A stretch of 64,000 nucleotides of DNA. It comes from Halichondria panicea. Taxonomy: Eukaryota; Porifera; Demospongiae; Suberitida; Halichondriidae. This document shows, piece by piece, positions 1 to 10,900 of this stretch (its first letter is position 1; every line of letters begins with the position of its first letter). The DNA lies in contig NC_087378.1 in the NCBI RefSeq assembly GCF_963675165.1, positions 460,562 to 524,561 on the forward strand, in the 5' to 3' direction. The notes beneath the pieces are model-generated. The model worked only from the letters and a program-made list of their open reading frames with translations, was not told the DNA's origin and ran no database searches. The position numbers and the translations under genes are program-made.

Positions 1-2823
1 TGCGTTGCATAATAATACTAATATTCTACTCTAGATGATCAAATGGAAAGAAGCTTTCATCAATTACAAGTGTTCTAGATTAAATACATGTATCATAATT
101 ATAGTATCCTCTTTTATTCGTAGTCATAACAATAATAATTAATATTGATTGCAGGCTCTGAGAAACTAACGAGTGGTGAATTGGAGGGGCTTACTCGTGA
201 GGTGGTGACCAGTGGAGCTCTGTTAGAGTTTAGCATTGAGGGGAAGGACGCTAAGGAGCAGCTGCGTGCTAACATGACCACCAACGCCACCTCTCTCGAT
301 GAATTCCTCGTCTCTTTAGGGGAGGGGATATACGACACACAGGCCACTAAGTCTAAGGTACATTGTGTGTTCAATGTGTCACATGACATTCACATGACTA
401 ATAAGTGGTAGTCTCTTGCTAACTTGTCATACCTCCTCTGACCAGAAGCCCCACCCCTTTGCGTAAGCAAACTAAAAAAAAAGGCCTAACCAGATTTAAA
501 CCGGTGATACTAGACAGGAACTAAGAACTAAGCCAACAGAGCCTGATACATTGTATGCAGCCCGAGGCTCCGGCTGTTGTGAAGGCTAAAGCTGTGAAGG
601 CGGAGCTTAGCGATGTAGAGGGGCTGGGTTTTAAGCTGGTGGAGAGACGGAAGGACATCATGGAGCTCAAGAAGGCTCTCAAAAGGAAGGTTAGTGGAGT
701 AGGTACTTATTTCCGTTGGAACTTTAATCCATAACGTCAGTTTCATAACAGTATATATACCCACTCCCCCCCCCCCCACACATACATTACTTTATTAATC
801 CTTCCCCGGCATAGGGCCAGGAGCTGAGCGAGGCTGGAGTGAAGATAGGGTTACTGGAGAAGAAGGTGAAGTCGGCTGATGGCAAGTGTGATAAGCAAGT
901 GGGTGTGGAGAGGGAGGAGCAAGACAGGTTGCGGAGGGTCATGGATGAGCAGAAAAGGTGGGGCTTGTGTATACGCTATAGTTTGCAATCTTCTTTCAGT
1001 TGTTTTCTTCGAAATTAACCTGTTTTGGGGGGTAACTTTGACTGCCCATAACTTGAGCTGGGATTGTCCAATATCACAAATAGAATGTGCATTTAGTAGC
1101 TCTTTGATAGAGCTACAAGATGGTGTGTTTAGGTTAATTGATTACCAAATCTTCCATTTTTAAAGAAAAAGCATTATTATGGATTATTCCCACCCTTCCA
1201 GGAAGTTCAACAAGACTATTGAGGTCCTTGAAAATGACAAGACATCGCTAGAGAAGAAAGTCGAGGTTCAGTCAAAACGGGGTGCCTTATTGGACATTAC
1301 GATTGCCGGGAGACTCACCCTTGAGGGTAAGGGAAGTCCCTACTCGAGTCCGTTCAGCAGCCCAAACATGCCACAGACACCACTCCTCCTGTCAAGGGTA
1401 AGTATTGAACCTCTCTAGATAGTTAATGAGCTGGCTTAAAATATTATTTTCCTCCTGCAGATAGAGTCTTTGAAGAAAGCTCTCGGCTTCTCCCAACATG
1501 ACAACTTCAAGCTCAAAGCTCAGATAGCCAAGGTAAGTGCAGCTGCTTGTTTATGTATTGTAACCACTTAATTAGTTACACTGCCTCCACCTTCATTCCC
1601 CTCCACCCTTCTCTCTCTATAGGCTCAGCTCAACTCTCTGCCTCCATTGCACTTGCCTAAGAGGCTGATTCACAAGAGGAGAGAGGAGGATGACAAAGAT
1701 GGAGACAATCAGACCGATCAAGAGAAGTCCGTACTCAAACGAACAGCTGCCCTCATTGAGGTTAGAAAATATTAAAGTACTAGAGTTGGCTCTGTAACTA
1801 GAGTTCTGGTGGTTTAAATTCAATGATTTTATGAAAGCTTAGAAGGAGCTCTTTCAGATGGTATGCTCAAATCTCAAATTTGGAACGGGCCATAATTTCT
1901 CATTTTCCAAAAAAGACCAATGAGCCCATGGAATTTTGTCAAAATGAACAGGCCCAAAATATACCTTTATTTTAACACCTGAAAAGCCTCTCTCTAAGCT
2001 TTCGGAAAATCATAAAATTGGACCAACAAAACTAAAGTCATGGCTGTTCAAAGATGCTTCACTTAACGTTGGACATTACTAATTTGCTGCTACCAGTGTA
2101 GATACATGTGTACTGCACAGTAGTAACTTGTATTTTGTTTCCACAGGATATAAAGAGGTTCTCGTTGCCCAAAGTAATCTCTCTAGACGTTGGTGTCACT
2201 GCCGACAAGAATCCTTCACCGAGGGAACAGCTGTCTAATCAGGTTGCCAACATCTTTGAAATGCAACGTCAAGCTCAGCAGGTTAGCTACATGCAGTCAG
2301 ACTAGCCGTCTTTATAAGTGTTAATTCTTATTGTCCTGACCCAGCTCAAGGAAGATGTGACTAGACTGATAGCCAGTAACTACCCTGGTGGCGTCATCTC
2401 TACACAGCTGGCTTCTTTCACCTCCCCACAATTTGCAAAGGTGTGTGCACTAGTAGCATATGTTAGTGTTATCAGGAGCATTATTAGCAAGAAAGCACCA
2501 CTAGCTAGTGCAACCACACCAGCAATCACAGCTTGATATTCCAATTACCAAACTGTACACATTTTTAGTAGCATTGATTGTGGAATTTTCCTTACTGGCA
2601 GTCTACACGTAATTATTCTTGTTCTCCCACAAACAACTGGTTGTATTATGACCATTTTTAACCACCTCTCCAGGCCCTGAATGAATCTACCCAGCCGTCT
2701 GTCCTGGCTGCTCGACTGAAGCTCCCACTACCCCCCGGGCAGCGGCAGTCATGTGGGGCGTCTCATCGTGTTGTGGTCAGTCCAGCTCAGTTCTCTCTGT
2801 TGCACTCCAGCATGATCAGCTGA
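1..2823 (+). CDS. DCTN1: Dynactin subunit 1 (p150Glued), C-terminal exons; 5' part outside window
   Basis: p150Glued is the large dynactin subunit that links dynein to cargo and microtubules. Only its C-terminal third is here. Exons read at about 155-357, 561-689, 815-957, 1202-1397, 1461-1532, 1623-1760, 2147-2281, 2345-2440 and 2674-2823, all with AG/GT borders. The order matches animal p150: charged coiled coil (EVLENDKTSLEKKVE), a Pro/Ser linker, a second coiled coil with NSLPPLHLPKR (human SLPPLHVAKL), then STQLASFTSPQFAKA (human PTDFATFPSSAFLRA). The C-terminus HRVVVSPAQFSLLHSSMIS resembles human HRLVLTQEQLHQLHSRLIS. The CAP-Gly end is missing because the window starts inside the gene. 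The stop is TGA at 2821-2823. The intron at 1761-2146 carries a foldback repeat. Identity rests on remembered family sequence; I am confident. Confidence 0.9.
1788..2057 (-). mobile_element. Foldback (MITE-like) interspersed repeat, copy A, in a DCTN1 intron
   Basis: About 270 bp that match, in reverse complement, the segment at 26535-26806 in a VPS51 intron over nearly the whole length. The two ends are imperfect inverted repeats of about 65 bp of each other, containing the shared core GAAAGCTTAGA and an end rich in TTTAGTT. No coding capacity is seen. It looks like a non-autonomous DNA element. Family assignment is inference; the shared sequence is seen directly. Confidence 0.7.
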
Positions 2824-3132
2824 CTGTGAACAGATGTGTAGCGTTAAATTGAACATATTGTTATATGAACAAAAACTTCCTAATTTGTGGGCGCATAGAT
2901 ATTCTTATATCAGTGTATTTAGTTTGTTAGTATAATTATTGTATCTACTGCCATATTAAAACGATAACATTGTTGGAATCATTGTGCATGGTCATGTGAA
3001 TAAGTCCTGCAACACATCCATTGTGCAACTAAAGCTGTGCATGTATAGCTAGCTTATAGCCACTCCATGTACATGCACTGTTTCTGCTCATATATTGGAC
3101 TGACTGCCTGTTGTTCAAGTTCAAGTTGCACG

Positions 3133-6100
3133 ATGATTGTTCTGTGGTTGATGTTAACTTCACTGTCCCTTGGATCAGGAGTGGAGATCACCCTCACACA
3201 AGACAGCACCCTCTGTCCAACAGTTGTTGCCGCAGGTGGGGGTGGGCCCTGCTCCACTCTGAATGACCAAATCTCGTCAACTAAACTAATTCCGGACAAT
3301 TCTATCATCAGTTTTACGCCAGGCACTCACAAGTTTTTCAATACCACTGGAATAAATGCTTTTATCATTGAAGACGTGTACAATATCACTCTCGCCGGAA
3401 TTGGTGGGTTTTGCGAAATTGTGTGTGAGGACCGAATGATTTTCACATTTTTGAATGTAACTAACTTAACTATTTCAAACTTGAGTTTTGTGAACTGTGG
3501 TGGGCCGATTCCACGTGACATTGTACGAACTTTACAAGCTTCCGAATCCTTTTTCTCTGTAACTAACTTCCACTACATAACACTGTTTCTAAATGACATT
3601 GAAAACCTCCAATTACTGAGTGTGAATGTGACCAATAGTTTTGGATATGGACTCTTAGGTCGCAATATAATGGGGAACTCGATCGTATCTCATTCTGAAT
3701 TCCGATTCAATAATTTCAATTTCCAGAAGAAGGGATGCTCCATTCCCGAGTCGTATGATCAACCCACATGTGCCGGTGGAGGGTTCGCTATAGGGTACAC
3801 TGACACACCCACTTGTGAGGTTGCTAGGGATATGCAAACGTTGGACATTGTCTATTCGTCTTTTGAATACAACGTCAATCTTGGCTCGAGTGTGGGATCT
3901 GGCTTAACTGTAGCGCTGGCTCAGAGTAACTATGGTGTCAAAGTACACCTGGACAATGTAAGAGCTACAAAGAATCAGTGCACTCGTGGCGCAAATATTG
4001 CTCTGTTTCAATACGGTTTTACTGATAATTCATCTTTCACAATCTCTAATAGCATCAGTGAGTTTGGAAATTCAAATGGTTTGTTTGTTTCGCACAAGCC
4101 TTTTCTCATATCAAGCATGCCATCTTACAGTGGTGGTGGTTTGTGGTACTCATACGGATATACTGTGTCACCAGGCGCCCGACTTTGTTCTCAACAATTG
4201 CTCAGATCCTTCAAAGGAGGAGATCTCCTCTCAGTCTATAACACAAGTTTCATTGGAAACAAGGCCACTATTGGTGCTGGCGCCTACGTTTGGGTGTTCC
4301 CTCATATACAAGAACAGGGAGGTTTTGAATCAAACATTCGATTTGAAAATTGCTACTTCGGGGATAATATCGGAAGTTCCGGTTCAGCACTGTATGTAAA
4401 TACGCTCGAGTCAATTAGAGAAAACTTTCAAGTGTATTTCTATTTAGACGATTGTACATTTCAGAGGAACAACTTTTCTACCAGTTACGATGCATTTAAC
4501 CAAGACGCTGATTTCGATATTTTTAACACTGTCTACTTCAATTCCATCCGATTTGTTTCGTTGAGCAGCTGCTGGTTTAGTGAAAACTACGGTACGGCAT
4601 TATTTGCTTACAACACACGAATGAGATTTCATGGCAACTCAACATTTGATCGTAACCGAGGAAATGGAGGAGGAGGCATGGCCATCCACGGCAGTTCAAT
4701 CATGATTATGCATACCAACTCAAGTATTGCATTCACGAACAATGTGGCAAAAAGAGGGGGTGCAATTTTCGTCTCTCATTTCAATTATTTCTCTAGTGCT
4801 CTCCTCTGCTTTTGGCAGATCGACCCCGAGGGCAGGTTGGATGACAGATCAGATAAGGTCTCTAATCTCACTGATTTTTTGGATATTCATTTGATATTTT
4901 CCGGGAATGAAGCTCATACAGCTGGGAGCGTACTCTATGCTGGGGTTCGTGCTGATGACTGTTCACTTAGTCTAACCACTACTCATCCATTCTACTCTCA
5001 AAACATGCTATTCCAACAGCTTTTCATATTCGAGGAACAGACCGCAAGGTATCTTTTTGTACATTATACATACTCAGCTTTATGGTAATGCTTTTGTCCA
5101 GGTCCACTACACCTTACCTTACTAGTAACCTTAGTTATAATACTCATAGTAACTCATTGTTATAATTCCATTCTTCTCTACAGCTCTGGTGACATATCCC
5201 TTATCTCATCAAACCCGAGTGGTGTGTGCTTGTGCATTGCCGGGAAACCTCCATGCAATCAAACCACAACAAGCCTCTCCATCTTCCCCGGCCAGACCAT
5301 CACACTTTGTCTCATCAGTGTGGACAGAAGGCTCAACCCCTCCCCAGGAATTGTGCTCGCTCATCTAACCGACCCAAACAGTGTGGCCGAAACTAACCAA
5401 AACTTTGCCGAGAACACAAATATTTCGTTCCAACTCGGGGCAGGACAACAGACCCGCTACACAGCTATTGGATGCACTGATCTAAGGTACACTATTTTCT
5501 CAACACAAAGAAACTTAACACTTCATTTGAAAACTAGCAGTACTATTGTGGCCGAAAAATCAACTCTTGTGTCCATCAGGGTAGACAATTGTCCTCTAGG
5601 TTTTAACTTCTCGAACGACAACACATACCGTTGTATTTGTGCGCCTTATCTCGCTTCAATAGATGCCACTTGTAATATTGAGACCCTGACCGTCACTCTT
5701 GACCATCCATATTGGGTAGGAAAAGACGAAAACGTGGTTAAAATTAACCGTTTTTGTCCACTAGACTATTGCATTCCTGGACATGTGGAGGTATCACTTG
5801 ATGAGCAAGATTTAAATAAGCAGTGTGCTTATAATCGCTCAGGTGTGTTGTGTGGGGAGTGTGCCCCTGGATACAGCGTGATCTTTGGTGGTAATGAGTG
5901 TTGGGAGTGCTCCAATTTCTACCTATTTTTGATCATTGTATATGCAGCTGCTGGTCTATTGCTCGTGTTTATGCTCTATTTCCTCAACACACTGACTGTC
6001 AGCGTAGGTGCTATTAATGGGCTCATCTTCTATGCAAACATTATACAAGTCAACAGAGCGATATTCATTCCACCAATTCGTACGAGTGCATTATCAGTAG

Positions 6101-7242
6101 TGATATCTTGGATAAACCTCGACCTCGGTATCCCTGTATGCTTCTATGATGGACTGGATGCGTACGTAAAGACCTGGTTGCAATTTGTCTTCCCTCTTTA
6201 TTTGCTAGCCATTTTAGCTTGCATTGTCGTAGTTTCTCACTACTCACCTTCTGCTTCAAAGATATTCACTAACCGGGCCGTTGGAGTTTTCACAACGATA
6301 TTATTGCTTATCTTTTCAAGAATTCAAAGGCTTACAACTAACTGCCTTACTTTTCAAAACATAGAACATTTCATTGATGGTGGCGATTCTTTCCTTTCCT
6401 ATGTGTGGTCATTTGATGGTAACATTGGATATGTTGAAGGTAGACACATACTTCTTTTCATCGTCGGATGGATTCTTTTTCTGTTTGTCCTACTGCCGTT
6501 CATTTTTGTACTTCTCTTTGCTAAACAGTTTCAGGCCTTGTCGTCATACAAGTATTTTCGCTGGGTCAACAAGCTCAAGCCTTTGTTTGATGCGTACATG
6601 GGACCATATAAGGATTCGTATCGAGGATGGACTGGTCTGTTGCTATTCATTAGACAAGTTCTGATCATCGTCAATTTTTGCGATCCCACACCAGAAGCAA
6701 ACACTTTGGCTATTATTATTATCTGTCAGTTGCTCTCCATGGTGACCTGGTTTGATGGTGGCGTATATCGAAAGTGGCCACTTAATATTATTGAGTTTTC
6801 GTATCTCCTAAACCTGTCTGTCACCGCTGCGGCAACGTGGTACATACATCCATTGGATGCAACTGAACCTGAGAAATTTGTGCAGCAACAATCTGCAGTG
6901 ATCTATACATCTGTGATAATCGCTATACTGGAGTTTATGGGCATATTTTTCTATGCATTGTATATCAGAATTACAGAGATGAGCTTCAAACAATCCTATT
7001 TGGTCAAGTTTCAGCAATTTGTAATAGCCATTGGCAAACTGCCCAAACAGCTACAACTCAAGTTATCACGAAAGAAGCCCGAGAAAAAGAGGATGATAAA
7101 TCTGCAAGAGCCAACTGCAGTTGGTGCTACTAGTACAGTGGTTGATGTACAGGGGGCTGCAAGATGGAGGAATAGGAGCTCCTTTGGGGAACAGAGTGAC
7201 ATAAACTTGAGAGAATCATTACTGGACACTTCCTCCATTTGA
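3133..7242 (+). CDS. Large cell-surface protein: secreted repeat (beta-helix-like) ectodomain, Cys-rich linker, multi-pass membrane domain
   Basis: Two exons, 3133-5048 and 5184-7242, joined in phase (AG|C), give about 1,324 residues. I start at the ATG at 3133 because it opens with a good signal peptide (MIVLWLMLTSLSLGSG); an in-frame ATG at 3067 would add 22 Cys-rich residues. Residues 20-640 have many N-x-S/T sites and repeated short strands of the type F..N.a..GGA (SYSGGGLWY, GNGGGGMAI, AKRGGAIFV), like right-handed beta-helix or Pmp-type repeats. A Cys-rich stretch follows (CGECAPGYS, ECWECSNF, about 860-880). About 8 hydrophobic segments run from 884 to 1260 (first FYLFLIIVYAAAGLLLVFML), then a basic cytoplasmic tail. 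I associate the motif INGLIFYANIIQVN with a large sponge/choanoflagellate/cnidarian family. Function unknown; adhesion or receptor role is inference. No broken frame. Confidence 0.8.
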
Positions 7243-7945
7243 TTAGTGTGTGTGTGTGTGTGGTGTGGTGGTACATTAGCGAATGAACATTCAGTTTTAC
7301 ATGTCTGCCTTTGCTTTTGTCATTATCTTTTGTCTCTAACTCATTTTCAATTAATGTTTTATACGCCAACATAATTATTTGACCCACTTTATTGTTTGTA
7401 GCTTTGCAGATTAATGATCTTTACCCATTTAAACGGCCTAGCTACGCTTCACCTGCGGATATAATTGTCACCTAAAACCATGTCTAGTGAAATGGTGATT
7501 TATTTTGTCCTTAGCAGAATGGATACTATTTTATGCTCGCATGTTGGACTAATGGGAGTTGCATGCCCTCTCTTTATACGCCCTTGCTAGGGTTGGACTA
7601 ATGGGAGTTGCATGCCCTCTCTTTATACGCCCTTGCTAGGGTTGGACTAATGGGAGTTGCATCCCTCTCTTTAAAGCTAGCTAGCAGAGGCAGGGTATGT
7701 GCTCTAGGTTACACCAAGTGAACTCTTGGTTACACATGTACAATCATGTACACACATTAACCCACATAATTATTATCAGGTGCATGAATAATTATTGGTT
7801 ATTTTGACCACTTTCTTTGTTTGTAGCTTTGCAGATTAATGATCATTACCTAATTGGCCCTTCAAGAGCTGTGAGGTTAGGTACGTATGCTAAGTACGTA
7901 CTAGAAGTCTACGATACAGTGTGTAGCGCGGCTGCAAGAGTTGAT
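7243..7945. other. Intergenic region with tandem and direct repeats
   Basis: This 700-bp gap separates the beta-helix gene and WDR59. It holds a 49-bp tandem repeat (7543-7678). It also holds a roughly 45-bp direct repeat, at 7385-7430 and 7805-7850, around TTTGTAGCTTTGCAGATT. Both copies contain a plausible 3' splice site, so one may be the acceptor of a 5' UTR exon of WDR59. No other coding sequence is seen. Confidence 0.5.
7543..7678. repeat. 49-bp tandem repeat, about 2.8 copies
   Basis: The unit begins TTGGACTAATGGGAGTTGCA at 7543, 7592 and 7641. Copies 1 and 2 are near identical; copy 3 loses two bases and decays at its end. Non-coding, just upstream of WDR59. Confidence 0.9.
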
Positions 7946-10900
7946 ATGGCTGAAGAAGAGGTCAGAGATGTTGTACTGAGCTTCCCAGAGTGGCAGGTTA
8001 GTCGGTTATGATAAACCTCTATAAAGTTGTGGAATTGTCTCTATGCCGATAGGCAAACACTTTTGCTGTGGACTGCACTGGAAAGAGAGCTGTTCTGGCA
8101 GTGTACGTGAGATTGCTGTGTGTACGTATGTTTGTGTAGTGCATTCAGCATAATTATAACATCTAGATCTACTAATAGCGTAATATATTCATCGTTGATT
8201 GTAATCAATTGCAGCCAGAAGTGGTTAGCTGTGGTCAATTTAGATCAACCCGAGGACTACAGTGAACCCAAGGCTGTCAGGAAACTAGGGAGACAGAACA
8301 AGTACGAGATCAAGGCAGTGTTGTGGAACCCTCACCTGGTGAAGGAGGACTTACTGGCCTCCACCGTGAGTGTGTGTGGGCGTGTGTGTGTGTGTGTGTG
8401 TGATACACAGGCTGTACGCTTTTAGTATAAGGAGGTGTCTAAAACCAAAGTCTATGGTAGCGCAATAATTACAATGATTATGGGAGCTATTGTAATCAAG
8501 AGTAGATAACACTCTTGGTGTAATAATTATATCCTATCTTTGTCCCCCAGTGCCAGCAGAAGTTGGAGGTGTGGAATGTGAATGCTGAGAGGCATCCTCT
8601 GGTACACTCCCTCAAGGCACACACTAGACCAGTCAGGTACCCCATAGTTAGTTACAGAGCCTCCAGAGAGGGAGTACTTTACCCGGCCTTCCCTCTCTCC
8701 TCCATTGCAGTGATCTGTCATGGTCTTTCAGTGACCCTAACCTACTTGCCTCCTGTGCTGTGGACTCGTACGTGCATGTGTGGGATATTAGAGACGTCAA
8801 AAGACCCAAGACCTCCTTCAAAGCTGTTGGTGAGTCTGCCATTGCAGCAATTTGTGTCCTGTGTGTCAGCATTGTTAGCAGTTTCCTGTTATAATACGCT
8901 CTGTACTTGTGTGAATGTTTGACTGATAACTGCATTGATTATGTGTGTGTTAGTCTGTCAGTACCACACTGTATAATAATTATATACATTTATAGTGATT
9001 CTTTTGTGTTGCAGCTGGAGCCTCGCTGGTGCAGTGGAACAGGTTGAACGGGAATGTGCTTGCCTCTGCCCACGACTCTGATGTCAGGATATGGGACATG
9101 AGGGTATGTGGTATTGGATCCCAGTTTAGGAGTTAGTTTAGAAGTTAGTTTGCACGCTAGTGTGATTCTGTATAAGTACAGTGGATTGCAGTGCACTTGC
9201 AACAATTAACAGAGAATTGCCAAAACCACAATTTAGATCATTAATCAGGGCCAAAACTGAAAGGTATATTTAGCGTAGTTATTTCGGCCACTTCTGATTC
9301 CACAAATGAATAATTCTAGCACATATCTAAGAAAAAAAGACAGAACCTAATCTACCAAAAAGGGTAAGTTGGGTCGTCGCCCGGTTTCTGTGAAACGAAC
9401 GGGCGACGCCCCAACTTGATTATGTACTTGACAGGACTATGATGCATTCAAAAATTAGGGAAATTACTCATTGATTTGTAAAGAAATGAAGAAAAGTCCC
9501 CAAGAAGGAATCGAACCCACACCTTATCTATCATATGATCTACGAAGCCACCACCCTAACCACTAAGCCACACTCCCAGAGATAGATACAGGTTTATGGT
9601 TTTAGGCTAAGAAATTATTATCTACATGTAATAAAATATTATTGTGGTTTTGCTGTTAGGCAGTTCTCTGTTGCAAGTGCACTGCAATCCACTGTTAATT
9701 ATTTCCATCACCCTTGTGATTGCTATAGAAACCCACGACAGCCTCAGGCTACATCACTGCCCACATGTCTCGTATCCACGACCTTGACTGGAGTCACCTG
9801 GTCGAGAACCAACTGACCACGTGTAGCCATGACTCCTCTATCAAGTTCTGGGACACTCACTCTTCAAGGGAGCCTCTCAGTGTCATCAAGGCAGGAGCTC
9901 AGCCACTATGGAGGGCTAGGAACTATGTGAGTCACAGCTATCTAGTACTATATAAAACAAGTCCTCTAAATTGTGAATTCGCTTCCAAAACTAAAACCAA
10001 ATTATCTTTATTTGATTGAACTTTCCAAACTCAAGTTTTGTGGTCACTGTTGTTTAAGTAATACATGTATAAAATACACCTCTCTTACAGCCGAGTGGTC
10101 ATGCCGTTGCCATGGCATTGGTGCCGGCTATGCACAGTGGTGACAGTCGAGTGTTCCTATGGAGCAGGATGAATATTGCCTCCCCTCGCCACTTCTTCAA
10201 GGGAGGCTCTGAGCCAGTGCTGGAGGTGCAGTGGAGGAGGTGTGGAAGAGGTGTGTCATCATTGGGGGAGGGGGAGGGGTCTAGATGGTGTAGGCTACTT
10301 TATAGAGGCTTTGTTGGACGTTCTTTTGTCTAGTTATTAGTGTTGAGAATTGTACAAGGTATAAGGCCCAAAAATGAGAATATGTCAACATTAAGTGCTC
10401 ATGTAGAAAGTACACTAAAACTGAGACACACTACATGTACAGACAACTCCTTTCTTGCAGCAGAGAATTACTTCAACTGTTTCATAAAATTATTTACTGT
10501 AGTGAGTAGCACCTCATATTGCATAACTGTTAACCCCCCCCCCCCCACTCCACTTCCTTGTAGACTGGGACCTTGTGACCTGGTCCAAGGATCGTGTGCT
10601 CCACATTTGGCCGCTGGGGGAGGAGCTTAAGATGGACCTGTGTGGCGACTACCTGGGGGAGGATGTGGGTGAGGACATGATCGACCCATCCTTTGATCTG
10701 TCCGGGGGGCATGTGGACATGAGTCTGAGCACAGAAGGAGACAATGTCGAGCATTCGTCGACCAATCTAGACAAATCAGTATCGCCGATGGTAACAAGGT
10801 CATTACGAGAGGGGCAACTAGCCGGTTCCCTCCCACGAAGTTCTCCTATGAAGTCCATGGGCTCGTTGCCTCGTAATGATTCACCTGTTTCACTCGCTCG

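Noticed and set aside
3986-4399. 137-residue reading frame overlapping the beta-helix gene
   Set aside because: It is an alternative frame inside a clear 640-residue coding exon, with no features of its own.
9496-9577. A working tRNA gene
   Set aside because: A- and B-boxes exist but the acceptor stem pairs poorly and the segment sits in a repeated transposon-like element at two loci.
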